Assembly (NCBI GenBank): GCA_017458845.1
Contig: JAFSZY010000033.1
Location: 1-60,942 of the forward strand
DNA length: 60,942 nt
Direction of reading: 5' to 3'
From: Ruminococcus sp.
Lineage (GTDB): Bacteria; Bacillota; Clostridia; Oscillospirales; Acutalibacteraceae
Shown: positions 5,800 to 14,662 of the stretch, piece by piece
Numbering within the stretch: the stretch's first letter is position 1
Layout of the letters: each line of letters starts with the position of its first letter
Position numbers and translations under genes: made by a program
The notes under the pieces: generated by a model
Database searches by the model: none
Told to the model about the DNA's origin: nothing
Seen by the model: only the letters and a program-made list of their open reading frames with translations

Positions 5800-7062
5800 T
5801 TATTGAGGTATAAATATTTTAACTACGGTACCTCCACCGTCGCGTTCGGAGATTGTCAGCGTTCCCTTGCACATCATTTCAAGTCTCTGGCGAATATTGT
5901 TCAAAGCGATATGCGGTTCGTTGTCGTTGGCGGGGCTAAAGCTTTGTCCGTCATTTTCCACTATTATTTCGCTGCCGGAGTTCGTCTGAAGAGTCGCAAC
6001 ATGGATATGAAGCGGATCACCGTCAGGATTCATGCCGTGCTTGACGGCGTTTTCCACAAGTGGTTGCAGTGTCAGCGGCGGCACACGAAAGCGCGTGTGC
6101 GGCGTATCAAATTCAACGAACAGGTAATCCTCGTGTTGTGCCTGCTCAACGGTGAGATATGCCTGTGTATGCTTCAACTCGTCTGAAAAGGGAACGGTAT
6201 CTTTGCTCGCGATAGCTGTGAAGTTTTTTCGCAGATAGGTGGTGAAGTTCAGCGTGACCTCCTGAGCCTTGTCCGAATCCTGTTTGCAGAGGTAATAAAT
6301 GGTCATCATTGTGTTGTAGATAAAGTGAGGACGCATCTGCAATACCATAATGTCCGCGCGCTGATCGGCGATTTCCTGTTGCTGTATAGCGTATTGCTCC
6401 ATATTATCCGAGAGTATAAGTCCGAACATTATCAGCGCGAAGAGCGCCATAAAGGATACAATGATAGTCTCGACAGGGAAGAACATATGGAAAATCATTG
6501 TGGCAGTCATGGGAAGCAAATAGACAAGAAGAGCGAAAAATACTTTTTTTGTCAGCTTCTTCCTCCTTCTGAACAAACCCGCTATGTTCAGAAGCATAAT
6601 TACAACCAGCGGAGACATCCACAGCGGGAACAAAGGACCACGGACAAACTGATTATCGGGAGTAACGTAATAGAAAACGTTTGTGAACACGGTGACAATC
6701 TGCATGGCGAAGTAAATTCCCAATAATTCCGCTACGACGGTAAACAGCGTGTTGTGTTTTGCGCTTTCGCCGCAACGATTCAGCAGTAAGATTGTCGGCA
6801 TAAACATCGGCGCTGAAAAGAATATAGATTCAAAGAAATAAATAAACCTTTGCGTTACCGCCATAGTGGGATCATACCAGAATACCTCAGCTAAAAAGCA
6901 AGAGAGTACGCACAAAAAAAGCATCGAAAACAATGTAACGAAATATCGCTTGTTCCACCGATCGAGCGCGGGCATGAAAAAGGAGAACACGATTCCAAGC
7001 GCCATCATTACCAGCATCGCGCCTCCCAAGGCGAAAGCTGTGATTTCGTCCCAGTGTATCAT
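5800..7062 (-). CDS. LytS/YehU-type membrane sensor histidine kinase
   Basis: A 420-residue membrane kinase. About seven hydrophobic segments fill residues 8-215 (sensor), followed by a short coiled region. The His_kinase motif Met-Arg-Pro-His246-Phe-Ile-Tyr-Asn carries the phospho-acceptor, and the ATP-binding N-box is Pro-Leu-Val-Glu-Asn-Ala-Val-Lys-His-Gly near 331-340. The protein ends soon after a Gly-Gly-Gly of the G2 box. The membrane part lacks a recognisable extracellular sensory domain, so the signal is probably sensed within the membrane. The start overlaps the response regulator stop by four bases, so the two are coupled, regulator first. The pair is divergent from the exported-protein cluster at 7890, its most likely target. 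Confidence 0.9.
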   Translation of the reverse strand: MIHWDEITAFALGGAMLVMMALGIVFSFFMPALDRWNKRYFVTLFSMLFLCVLSCFLAEVFWYDPTMAVTQRFIYFFESIFFSAPMFMPTILLLNRCGESAKHNTLFTVVAELLGIYFAMQIVTVFTNVFYYVTPDNQFVRGPLFPLWMSPLVVIMLLNIAGLFRRRKKLTKKVFFALLVYLLPMTATMIFHMFFPVETIIVSFMALFALIMFGLILSDNMEQYAIQQQEIADQRADIMVLQMRPHFIYNTMMTIYYLCKQDSDKAQEVTLNFTTYLRKNFTAIASKDTVPFSDELKHTQAYLTVEQAQHEDYLFVEFDTPHTRFRVPPLTLQPLVENAVKHGMNPDGDPLHIHVATLQTNSGSEIIVENDGQSFSPANDNEPHIALNNIRQRLEMMCKGTLTISERDGGGTVVKIFIPQ

Positions 7063-7658
7063 ATGCGCTCACCGCCTGTTCGGAATATGTATCTTAGTTT
7101 TTCGAGTTGCTTTTTGACCCCTTCGGGTGTAATCGGCTTGAGCATAAATCCGATTGCTCCCGTGTCCCACGCGTCAAGAGAATATTCGCTGTATGCGGTC
7201 AGATACACTACATTTGTACGCGGATTGATTTCAAGAAGTTCACGGCACACATCCAGCCCGCTTATTGTACCCATTTCGATATCGAGGAAAGCAAGCGAAA
7301 CGCGGTGTTCTTTTGCGTATTCAATCGCCTCCGACGGTTTTGTAAAACCCGTGACCGAAGCGTTGGGCATAACGTCCTCAAGAATGGGCAGGCTTCCGTT
7401 GAGAATTATCTTGTTGTCGTCTACCATAATGACCTTAAGCTGATCGTCGCTCTGCGCCGCCGCGGAGAGCAATATGTTTACGTCCGCGCCCAAGACCTCG
7501 GAGAGCTGTGATATCATCGCGACGTCGGGCAGCCGACGGCCTGATTCCCACCGCGATACCGTGGAATTGGTAACGTACATCTTCTTTGCGAGATCATTTT
7601 GAGAGAGCCCTTTTTCTGTTCGCAGTTTTTTCAGGGTATCGGCAAAAAGCATATTCAT
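7059..7658 (-). CDS. Response regulator with N-terminal XRE HTH and C-terminal receiver
   Basis: The protein has 199 residues. Residues 1-65 are a Cro/C1-type helix-turn-helix (Leu-Ser-Gln-Asn-Asp-Leu-Ala-Lys-Lys-Met, then Ser-Thr-Val-Ser-Arg-Trp-Glu-Ser-Gly). Residues 74-195 are a receiver domain with acidic pair Asp80-Asp81, phospho-acceptor Asp126 (Phe-Leu-Asp-Ile-Glu-Met), Thr154 and Lys174. Partners of LytS-type kinases usually have the receiver first and a LytTR output domain. Here the order is reversed and the output is XRE. The ATG at 7658 follows AAGGAG. Phosphorylation probably switches dimerisation and operator binding in the divergent region 7690-7830. Confidence 0.9.
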   Translation of the reverse strand: MNMLFADTLKKLRTEKGLSQNDLAKKMYVTNSTVSRWESGRRLPDVAMISQLSEVLGADVNILLSAAAQSDDQLKVIMVDDNKIILNGSLPILEDVMPNASVTGFTKPSEAIEYAKEHRVSLAFLDIEMGTISGLDVCRELLEINPRTNVVYLTAYSEYSLDAWDTGAIGFMLKPITPEGVKKQLEKLRYIFRTGGERI

Positions 7659-7690
7659 ATCGTTTCGCTCCTTGTGTTTTGTGTTCTCTT

Positions 7691-7720
7691 AGTATAAGTT
7701 TAACTGATAAATGAAGTAAA
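7691..7720 (-). promoter_or_regulatory. Putative promoter of the two-component operon
   Basis: On the minus strand TTTACT (7715-7720), an 18-base spacer and TATACT (7691-7696) lie about 35 bases upstream of the regulator start. The -35 match is partial. Confidence 0.55.
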
Positions 7721-7779
7721 CACAAGAAGTTGTAACAAAATTTTTACAAATTCAGGGGTTTCCATTATGGCAACATATA

Positions 7780-7826
7780 TTGGAAAATCCTACATAAAAA
7801 TGTATAATTGTTATGTATTTTTATAA
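7780..7826 (+). promoter_or_regulatory. Promoter and nested inverted repeats upstream of the exported-protein cluster
   Basis: TTGGAA (7780-7785), 17 bases and TATAAT (7803-7808) make a plausible promoter. A second TATAAT lies at 7822-7827. Three inverted repeats cover the same bases: TACAT-4-ATGTA (7791-7804), ATAAAAAT with ATTTTTAT (7794-7801 and 7817-7824) and TTAT...ATAA (7811-7826). A further one, TGTAA-8-TTACA, is at 7731-7748. These are good candidates for operators of the divergent XRE-receiver protein. Their AT-richness makes chance symmetry possible. Confidence 0.5.
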
Positions 7827-7889
7827 TATTGTGTCATTATGTAAAAATATAAAACTCAAAAGCGAAAAAATTAAGGGGGTAATTTCAAA

Positions 7890-8543
7890 ATGTATTTGTA
7901 TTTATCACTGGCGATGACGGTTTCAGCCGCAATCGGCTTCGGTTACGGGCTGTTTCGTTTCTTTCGGGACGAAAGCGCCCTGTATGTTCGAATGATTGTT
8001 TTCGGCATAGGCTGCGCCATGCTCGGACAGTTATTTCAAACGCTGCTGCTTTTGGTGACGGGAGAACTCGACGACAGATTTAACGTCGGTACACTCGGAA
8101 TTATCGGAATCTATCTCTTCTTCTTCAGCGCGAACTTCGGACAGATGGATTCCATTGTAGACGATGGCTCTCCGAAATTCCGCAAAACGAGGATCATCGC
8201 GCTTGCGGCACCTCTGGTTGTTGCGGCAATTTGGGTTGCGGTCGTTGTGCTGGCAGGCTTCAACGAAGCTACGATAACGCTCGGAGTAGTTGCGTTGTTC
8301 TTAGCGCTGGCTTGCTATTATCATCTCAAGCACCTGATTATTGAAGATGTAAGCTTTGGACTTGTCAGGTCGTTGCGCAGTTATAACCTGCTTGCGCTGA
8401 TTTACGCGCTTCTGTGTATTTTGGAAGTGGTGTTTGAAGGGCTTCCGGAAGTCTTTACCGTTATCGTATGTGTATTGGAATGCGCAGTACTGTTACTGTT
8501 TGTTCCTGTTCTGGAAAGAGGTGTAAAAAAATGGACAACCTGA
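7890..8543 (+). CDS. Polytopic membrane protein, unknown function
   Basis: A 217-residue protein with about seven hydrophobic segments spread over its whole length, short charged loops and no catalytic motif I can see. The ribosome site is AAGGGGG. It is the first gene of the cluster under the regulated region 7690-7830, and its end overlaps the PrsW-family gene by 13 bases. It is therefore probably made with the protease in equal amounts and may form a complex with it or act as its sensor. I do not recognise the family. Its topology resembles the sensor half of the neighbouring kinase only in being polytopic. Confidence 0.7.
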   Translation: MYLYLSLAMTVSAAIGFGYGLFRFFRDESALYVRMIVFGIGCAMLGQLFQTLLLLVTGELDDRFNVGTLGIIGIYLFFFSANFGQMDSIVDDGSPKFRKTRIIALAAPLVVAAIWVAVVVLAGFNEATITLGVVALFLALACYYHLKHLIIEDVSFGLVRSLRSYNLLALIYALLCILEVVFEGLPEVFTVIVCVLECAVLLLFVPVLERGVKKWTT

Positions 8544-9178
8544 GTTATATTGCCTTTATTGCCATAACAGTATCACTCTCGCTGATGCTGCCGCTGATGG
8601 AGAAGAAAGTGCGCCGCCTGGTGATTTTTATGATTGTAGGCATTTCATCCTGCCTTTTCATCTCCGAACTCAATAATATATTTTTGGAATTATTTAAAGA
8701 AGACACTTTTTATGTAACAACGACAATAACGCCTGTTACGGAAGAGGTTGTTAAGATGCTTCCGATTATCTATCTGGCGATTGTAGTATCCGACGACCGC
8801 CGCATAGTTATTCCCAACGCCTTCGCTGTCGGAGTCGGCTTTGCCTTACTGGAGAATGTGGTTATCCTTATACAGAACGTTGAAAATGTAACGATTCTGT
8901 GGGCTCTGGTTCGTGGATTCGGTTCAGGTCTGGTACATGGTATCTGTACCGTAATGGTCGGCTGGGGAATTTCCTATATCAGAAAACGCCGTAAGCTTTT
9001 CTATTGCGGCACATTTGCGCTGTTGAGCGCGGCGATTATTTATCACGCAATCTATAATCTTCTCGTACAGTCGGACTACCAGTATGTCGGTATCCTGCTT
9101 CCGATCCTGACGTATATTCCCATCCTCTATTTCCTCAAGAAAAAAGGTATCAAGGCTTCAATAGTCTCTGAAGTTTAA
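8531..9178 (+). CDS. PrsW-family intramembrane metalloprotease
   Basis: A 215-residue polytopic protein. The PrsW pattern is complete: Glu71-Glu72-Val-Val-Lys75 in one membrane segment, Phe104-Ala-Leu-Leu-Glu108 in the next, and His136-Gly-Ile-Cys-Thr in a third, with a later Tyr-His-Ala-Ile-Tyr-Asn. In Bacillus, PrsW cuts the anti-sigma factor RsiW. This branch may cut other single-pass proteins. The ATG at 8531 is chosen because the reading frame upstream is buried in the previous gene. No anti-sigma factor is encoded nearby, but four downstream products carry a shared C-terminal membrane anchor and are natural candidate substrates (inference). Confidence 0.85.
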   Translation: MDNLSYIAFIAITVSLSLMLPLMEKKVRRLVIFMIVGISSCLFISELNNIFLELFKEDTFYVTTTITPVTEEVVKMLPIIYLAIVVSDDRRIVIPNAFAVGVGFALLENVVILIQNVENVTILWALVRGFGSGLVHGICTVMVGWGISYIRKRRKLFYCGTFALLSAAIIYHAIYNLLVQSDYQYVGILLPILTYIPILYFLKKKGIKASIVSEV

Positions 9179-9209
9179 CCGCGCGCAGTTGAAGTGAATG
9201 GTGATTATT

Positions 9210-10751
9210 ATGATGAAACAACATAAATACACACGGGTAGCATCTGTGCTCTTAGCCGTTCTTTTAGCGGTAGTTCTGATTGCTCCGACTACTCTGTCAG
9301 TCAGCGCGGCAAACAAACGATTTATCTCTGAGCTTCGTGTGGAAGCAGGGGAAGAAGCGGTGGCTAAGCTTGAAAAAGACGGCTGGTCGGTTATGATGGT
9401 AGGTCTTAATTCGACGGCTGATCCCGACTCACAGGTATATCTCGCATACAAAACGAATACAGGCTCCCCGATTACCGGTATCGTCGTAGCTTCAGGCGGC
9501 GCTTCCTGTACGGATAAGGACGGGGTCTCATATAACCGCGTAAGTGATGTGGATGTGGATAAAGGTCTCGGCGGAGGCGCGGGATGTATCTACGCTACTT
9601 ATGATAAAAAAGCGGGCTCGCCGCTGGTCGGATTAGACGTACTGCGAGGCAGTAACGCGGATGACAAAGTGATGTACCCCATAACAAACGACGGAGCCGA
9701 GATCGTGCGCACGCCGAAGGGTACCCCCGCCGATCTCGAAAAAGCAAGCAGCTCGGACGTTATTTATCTCGCTCAGATACGCGACAAAATTGTAAGACCG
9801 TATATCAGCGAGATCGGGGTTGTTACCGATTCGGATAAATGGAACGCCGTTTATACCGCATGCGAACGAGGATTCAATTACTATGTCGACGGCGATATAG
9901 ATAATGCGAAAAACACCTACACGATTATAGCCTATGATCGTACCGCGGATCCCAAAGACGCAATAACAAACATAACCGCTGTTTCCTCCAAGGCAGTGAA
10001 ATCTCTTGAGAACAAGAATGTCGTTGATAAGAAGGCGAAAAACTCGAATAACGTTTCTGCGGCGACAGTCAGTATCTCCGACGCGGAATACGTTCGGGTT
10101 TCGCGCAAGTCGATTTCCGCTAAGAATCCCTACTACATTTACAGGACGAAGGATACAAACGCGGGAAATCCAATCTCTATGCTGTACGCGGAGAAGACGA
10201 AGAAGAATCAGAACTTCCTGCTTGGTACATGGGCTAAGGGTTATTTCTTTTCTCAGGGCGATACAACTGCCTACACCTATAGTATGAACGAGGATTTATA
10301 CTCGTCCTTGTGGGAGGATAAGACAGTTTTAACCATGCTGCCCGTACAGTTTTTGGACAGCGTTAATTCCCAAAAAAATAAAAATACGGAAAAAGAATCT
10401 GCCAAAATTGCAACTCCGGATGAAGCGGAAGAGGATAATAATACTATTAAATTATCCATGCTTACGCCGCGTGACGGGCTCCCTGATACCGCGGCAAACC
10501 TCACAGGCATGAGCGGCGACCCTGACGCTCCGTATGTCGAGCGAACCGAACGGAGCGAACGCGTAAATAAATATCAAGCGTCCGTTTTCGGAAATGGCGG
10601 CATTATCGCGCTGGTCATCGGCGTTATAGTGATAATCGCCGCGGCAGTATATGCGTTTATCCGCATAAAACGCCGTGAAAAAACAGACACCGATAAACCG
10701 AAACAATCAAACAAATCCAAGAAATCAAAAGAATCTAAGAAATCGAGGTGA
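9210..10751 (+). CDS. Exported protein with beta-rich repeats and C-terminal Ala-Ser-Val-Phe anchor
   Basis: The protein has about 513 residues. The ATG at 9210 (or 9213) follows GGTGAT; an ATG at 9198 has no ribosome site. A signal peptide occupies about 1-34 (Leu-Ala-Val-Leu-Leu-Ala-Val-Val...Val-Ser-Ala-Ala). The body holds several repeats of a short pattern: a Gly-Trp start, an aromatic Tyr-x-x-Tyr-Lys strand and a Pro-Ile-Thr-Gly-Ile-type strand (seen as SPITGI, SPLVGL, PYISEI, DAITNI). This resembles MABP-type beta-prism units. The end is Ala-Ser-Val-Phe (from base 10578), a ~20-residue membrane segment, and a long Lys/Ser-rich cytoplasmic tail. It is an anchored surface protein of unknown function. 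Confidence 0.75.
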   Translation: MMKQHKYTRVASVLLAVLLAVVLIAPTTLSVSAANKRFISELRVEAGEEAVAKLEKDGWSVMMVGLNSTADPDSQVYLAYKTNTGSPITGIVVASGGASCTDKDGVSYNRVSDVDVDKGLGGGAGCIYATYDKKAGSPLVGLDVLRGSNADDKVMYPITNDGAEIVRTPKGTPADLEKASSSDVIYLAQIRDKIVRPYISEIGVVTDSDKWNAVYTACERGFNYYVDGDIDNAKNTYTIIAYDRTADPKDAITNITAVSSKAVKSLENKNVVDKKAKNSNNVSAATVSISDAEYVRVSRKSISAKNPYYIYRTKDTNAGNPISMLYAEKTKKNQNFLLGTWAKGYFFSQGDTTAYTYSMNEDLYSSLWEDKTVLTMLPVQFLDSVNSQKNKNTEKESAKIATPDEAEEDNNTIKLSMLTPRDGLPDTAANLTGMSGDPDAPYVERTERSERVNKYQASVFGNGGIIALVIGVIVIIAAAVYAFIRIKRREKTDTDKPKQSNKSKKSKESKKSR

Positions 10752-10756
10752 CAGAC

Positions 10757-13700
10757 ATGAAAAAACGTATTATTGCGATAATCATTACCGTCCTTTTGGT
10801 AATGTCATGTCTGCCTATTTCCATATCCGCGGCGGACAACAGTTCTGCCGGTACCGGTGATAATTATGAGACTGACGATTTTGCGCGTTACGGTACGGAC
10901 GAGGAGTATTCTATTGTGCCCTGTCACGCAGGCGGTTCTGCTGTCGATTTCAATGCTGCCAACGGCAAAGGTATTAGGATATATAAATCTCATCGCAAGA
11001 CCAACCAGAGATGGAAGCTCAAAAAGGTCGGCGACTGCTATGCGTTTATAAGCGTATTGAACGGAAAAGCGATAGATGTACCGCGTTCAAATTCCACAAA
11101 CAAGCAGCAATTACAGGTATATGACTATCACGGCGGAAATAACCAGCTTTGGCGGCTTGAGAGCATGGGCGACGGCACCTATACCATTCACTCTAAGCTC
11201 AACGGATCTTTCTGCTGGGATGTTAGCAACGCCTCTTGGGATGACGGTAAACAGGTTTGGCTCTATACTCAGCACAGCGGACCGAATCAGCGCTTCCGCT
11301 TTGTTCACACTTCTACCATTGAGCCTATGTCGGATTGGGGTTCAACACGCCGGGACTGTTCGGGAACGAACTGGTCGATGTGGGACGGTTCGATGAATAC
11401 AAATTGGTATAATAGTAACTCGACCGATCAGTATATAAAAAGCGCTGCTGACTTCGGCGGACTGATCAGCCTTGTTGCGAATAACTACGACATGAAGGGC
11501 AAGACAATCCATCTGATGTGCGATATCAACTTGGGTGGTATCCACTGGATGCCGATCGGTATTAACGATCATTGGTTCCGCGGCAGCTTCAACGGACACA
11601 ATCACGCTATCGTCGGTTTATCGCACATAAGTGGTGATGACAATGTCGGATTGTTCGGAATGGTGCAGGGTGGCACAATCTGTAACCTTGCGGTAAAAGG
11701 AACGATTAAGGGTGACGAGTGTGTCGGCGGTATAGTCGGTCGTTTGGAATCCGGACATGTCAGCAATGTTTACAGCGAGGTATACATCCAGAACGCTACG
11801 GATGATTTCGAGGGCGGAATCGTCGGCTGGGCTTCATACGGCGGCTTGATTGATCACTGTACCCAGAACGCTGTTGTTAATTCCGATGACAAAGACCCGG
11901 AACGCGGCGGCATCGCCGGTCACAGTGACGGCTTCATCCGCTATTGCGTCAATAAAAAAACGGTCAATCATAATTATGATTGCGGCGGCGGTATCATTGG
12001 TAAGCTCAGCGGCGGTATTGTGGAATTCTGTGCCAACCACGGCACGGTCGGCGGCGGCGGAGACTCCGAGCGCATTGGCGGCATCGTCGGCGAGATGACA
12101 GGAGCCGGCGTCGTATTAGGCTGCTATAACGACGGTAAGATTTTCAGTACCGACGACGACTATATCGGCGGCATATGCGGCAGAGTTGAACATGATTGGC
12201 GTGTGATTTGCTGTATCAACGACGGCAGAGTTTTCGGCGATGATCAGATCGGCGGAATCTGCGGTGAAGGCAGACCGATAAAATGCCTGAATATGGGCGT
12301 CGTGACAGGCGGCGATGAAGTCGGCGCCATAAGCGGAAACGCGAAATCAGATACTCCGTACTGCTATGCACTGGCATATTCCGCCGTATCTCTCAGCGGA
12401 AAAGCAGGTGATCGCGCAAGCTGGGTTAACTCACCTGTGATTCTCTCCGGAAAGACTTGCTATGAGTTGAATCTGGACCCCGTTACTTACGAAACATACG
12501 GTATCACATCTCCTTTGTCGCAGAATATCGGCTCCGACCCGTGTCCTACCTTCGGTTCTTCACGCGTAACGAAGAGCGGCGACGATTATTCTAACGACGG
12601 CTATCACGTTACGGCGGATTGTGAAAGAGGTTACGGCAGTGTAGAGGGCGTCGGAGATTATCAGAAGGGCGAGACCGTCAAGCTGACCGCAAAGCCGGCC
12701 GCTGGCTGCGTTTTCGACCACTTCGAGGTCAAGAGCTCCGAGAACAGCCACAATTGGACCGGTTACAACGGCTCAAAATACGATTACCCGACCGTGTCAA
12801 CCAAAACATATAAAGATAAAACAATTACTCTGACAAACAATATTACGAAGAGCTATACCGTGAAAGCGGTGTTTAAGATATTTGATGAAACGCCGGCTGA
12901 TATGAAAGTCAACGTAAAGCTCGAGCTCGAGTGCGTAGACGACGCAGGCGGCTGGAACAGCGATATTCTCCCGATTAATTTGATTGATTCTACGGGTGTG
13001 ACGCATCGCTGGGAAGCAAACCGCAATAACCTGGATGATGAGGGAGAAAAGGTCAGCCACGAATTCTATCTTGGCTCGGCAAGTCCGGTGGCAGTGGAGG
13101 TTATGCCTGACTTCGGCGGCGGCATAACCTTCCGAAGCTACGGTCTGAAAGCCAGAATGTGGGTTAACGGAAGCGGAAAAGCGATTGAAAGCAGTGATGT
13201 TACAATTCGCTCGTGGCCGTTTGTGTCATCCAAGAGCGGCGGCGACTATATGAACATTTCCTTTGAAAATTCAGGAAACTCGACCGTCGGAGGCACTACC
13301 TACACCACCTGCAAGGATGCATGGAACAAAGCAAAGACCAACTCGTCTCTGACAATTCGACTTGAAAGTGTATGGCTGCTCGACGGTGTTCTTGAGCTTA
13401 ACAGCGGTCAGACTGTAAATCTCGATCTTAACGGCTATCCTATCATTCGCACCATCAAAAAGACACAAGACGACGGCGAACTGTTCAAGATTAACGAAGG
13501 AGCGACGCTCAATATTTCTGACTCCACACCTTCGCGTAAAACTTGTGAGAGCTTCCTGGGCGGAAGTATCCAGGGCGGAAGAAGTGACAACACCGGCGGA
13601 CTTATCGAGTGCAAGGGCAAGCTCAATATGAGCAAAGGTACTCTCTACAACGGCGGCACAACCGATAAGGGCGGCGCTGTCAAGCTCAGCGGTTCTGCTA

Positions 13701-14662
13701 CAGCGAGTCTTAAAGGTGTGCTTATCTCTAACTGCTGGACGGATAAGGCGACCTTCCATGATAACGACGGCGGCGCAATTTATATGAAAGACAAAGCTAC
13801 GGCTTCGCTCGATGACTGTACAATTCGCAACTGCCGCGCTTATGATTTCGGCGGAAGTATCTATCTTGAAGACGAGGACAACCGCCTGAATTGCAAGAAC
13901 GTTAATATCATTGCCTGCAGAGTTGATGATAATCAGGGCGGCGCTGTATATCAGGATGAAGGCGAGACCAATTGGGACGGCGGTAAGATTTTAAGTTGCC
14001 GTGCGTCAGAGGACGACGGCGGCGGCTTCTACCAGAATAATGGTAAGGTCTATATAGAGAATGTTAGTTTTGAGGAGAATTACTCCGAGGACAACGGCGG
14101 CGCGTTCTATTCCGATGTGGATGATGGTATGTGGTTAATCAACTGTACCTTCAAACGCAACAAAGTCGAAGACGACGGCGGCGCGGTTTATATTGATGAA
14201 GGAAATACGTACTTTGAGAATTGCTCCGTTACCTCGAACACATCAGGCGATAACGGCGGCGGAATTTATGTCTCACGCTACGGCTCCGTAGGCTTTGCCG
14301 GCAAAACTGTCATCCGAAACAACGACGGCACCGGAACAAAGGATAACCTCGTTTTGGGCAGCAGTGCGTATGTACATGACTACGGTCTGGAGCCTGGCTC
14401 GGAAATCAGGCTCCGCAGCGAATCCGACGGAAATGTTAAGCTCGGAGGAAGCCTGTCGAGCGACTATCAGCTCAAGCAGTATTTCCGTGCCGACTACGGC
14501 AAGCTGGAACTGACTGAAACTAAGAACGTAAACACCGAATTACGCGCGTCAGTCTTCTCCGGCGGAACAATAGCACTGATTATAGGAGCGGCTTTAATTA
14601 TTGCCGCGTGTGTGGGCGGATTAATCTATGTCCGCAGAAAGCGGAAAGGAGGAACACAATGA
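10757..14662 (+). CDS. Multidomain surface protein: ricin-type lectin, GLUG repeats, beta-helix, C-terminal anchor
   Basis: This 1301-residue exported protein starts at the ATG after GAGGTG (10745-10750). Order: signal peptide 1-27; ricin-B-like lectin about 45-190 with repeated Gln-x-Trp motifs; GLUG-type repeats about 230-540 (Val-Gly-Gly-Ile-Val-Gly and Gly-Gly-Ile-Cys-Gly units); one Gly-Tyr-Gly-Ser-Val-type bacterial repeat near 620-690; right-handed beta-helix about 880-1215 with many Asp-Gly-Gly-Ala/Gly turns. Then Ala-Ser-Val-Phe (base 14546), a membrane segment and Arg-Arg-Lys-Arg-Lys. The lectin and beta-helix suggest glycan binding at the cell surface. It overlaps the next gene by four bases (ATGA), so it is translationally coupled. 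Confidence 0.85.
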   Translation: MKKRIIAIIITVLLVMSCLPISISAADNSSAGTGDNYETDDFARYGTDEEYSIVPCHAGGSAVDFNAANGKGIRIYKSHRKTNQRWKLKKVGDCYAFISVLNGKAIDVPRSNSTNKQQLQVYDYHGGNNQLWRLESMGDGTYTIHSKLNGSFCWDVSNASWDDGKQVWLYTQHSGPNQRFRFVHTSTIEPMSDWGSTRRDCSGTNWSMWDGSMNTNWYNSNSTDQYIKSAADFGGLISLVANNYDMKGKTIHLMCDINLGGIHWMPIGINDHWFRGSFNGHNHAIVGLSHISGDDNVGLFGMVQGGTICNLAVKGTIKGDECVGGIVGRLESGHVSNVYSEVYIQNATDDFEGGIVGWASYGGLIDHCTQNAVVNSDDKDPERGGIAGHSDGFIRYCVNKKTVNHNYDCGGGIIGKLSGGIVEFCANHGTVGGGGDSERIGGIVGEMTGAGVVLGCYNDGKIFSTDDDYIGGICGRVEHDWRVICCINDGRVFGDDQIGGICGEGRPIKCLNMGVVTGGDEVGAISGNAKSDTPYCYALAYSAVSLSGKAGDRASWVNSPVILSGKTCYELNLDPVTYETYGITSPLSQNIGSDPCPTFGSSRVTKSGDDYSNDGYHVTADCERGYGSVEGVGDYQKGETVKLTAKPAAGCVFDHFEVKSSENSHNWTGYNGSKYDYPTVSTKTYKDKTITLTNNITKSYTVKAVFKIFDETPADMKVNVKLELECVDDAGGWNSDILPINLIDSTGVTHRWEANRNNLDDEGEKVSHEFYLGSASPVAVEVMPDFGGGITFRSYGLKARMWVNGSGKAIESSDVTIRSWPFVSSKSGGDYMNISFENSGNSTVGGTTYTTCKDAWNKAKTNSSLTIRLESVWLLDGVLELNSGQTVNLDLNGYPIIRTIKKTQDDGELFKINEGATLNISDSTPSRKTCESFLGGSIQGGRSDNTGGLIECKGKLNMSKGTLYNGGTTDKGGAVKLSGSATASLKGVLISNCWTDKATFHDNDGGAIYMKDKATASLDDCTIRNCRAYDFGGSIYLEDEDNRLNCKNVNIIACRVDDNQGGAVYQDEGETNWDGGKILSCRASEDDGGGFYQNNGKVYIENVSFEENYSEDNGGAFYSDVDDGMWLINCTFKRNKVEDDGGAVYIDEGNTYFENCSVTSNTSGDNGGGIYVSRYGSVGFAGKTVIRNNDGTGTKDNLVLGSSAYVHDYGLEPGSEIRLRSESDGNVKLGGSLSSDYQLKQYFRADYGKLELTETKNVNTELRASVFSGGTIALIIGAALIIAACVGGLIYVRRKRKGGTQ

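Noticed and set aside
5746..6186. Plus-strand frame across the histidine kinase gene
   Set aside because: The kinase on the minus strand has all motifs; this frame is its shadow.
13271..13759. Minus-strand frame in the beta-helix part of the 10757 gene
   Set aside because: Produced by repetitive Gly/Asp/Asn codons of the plus-strand gene.
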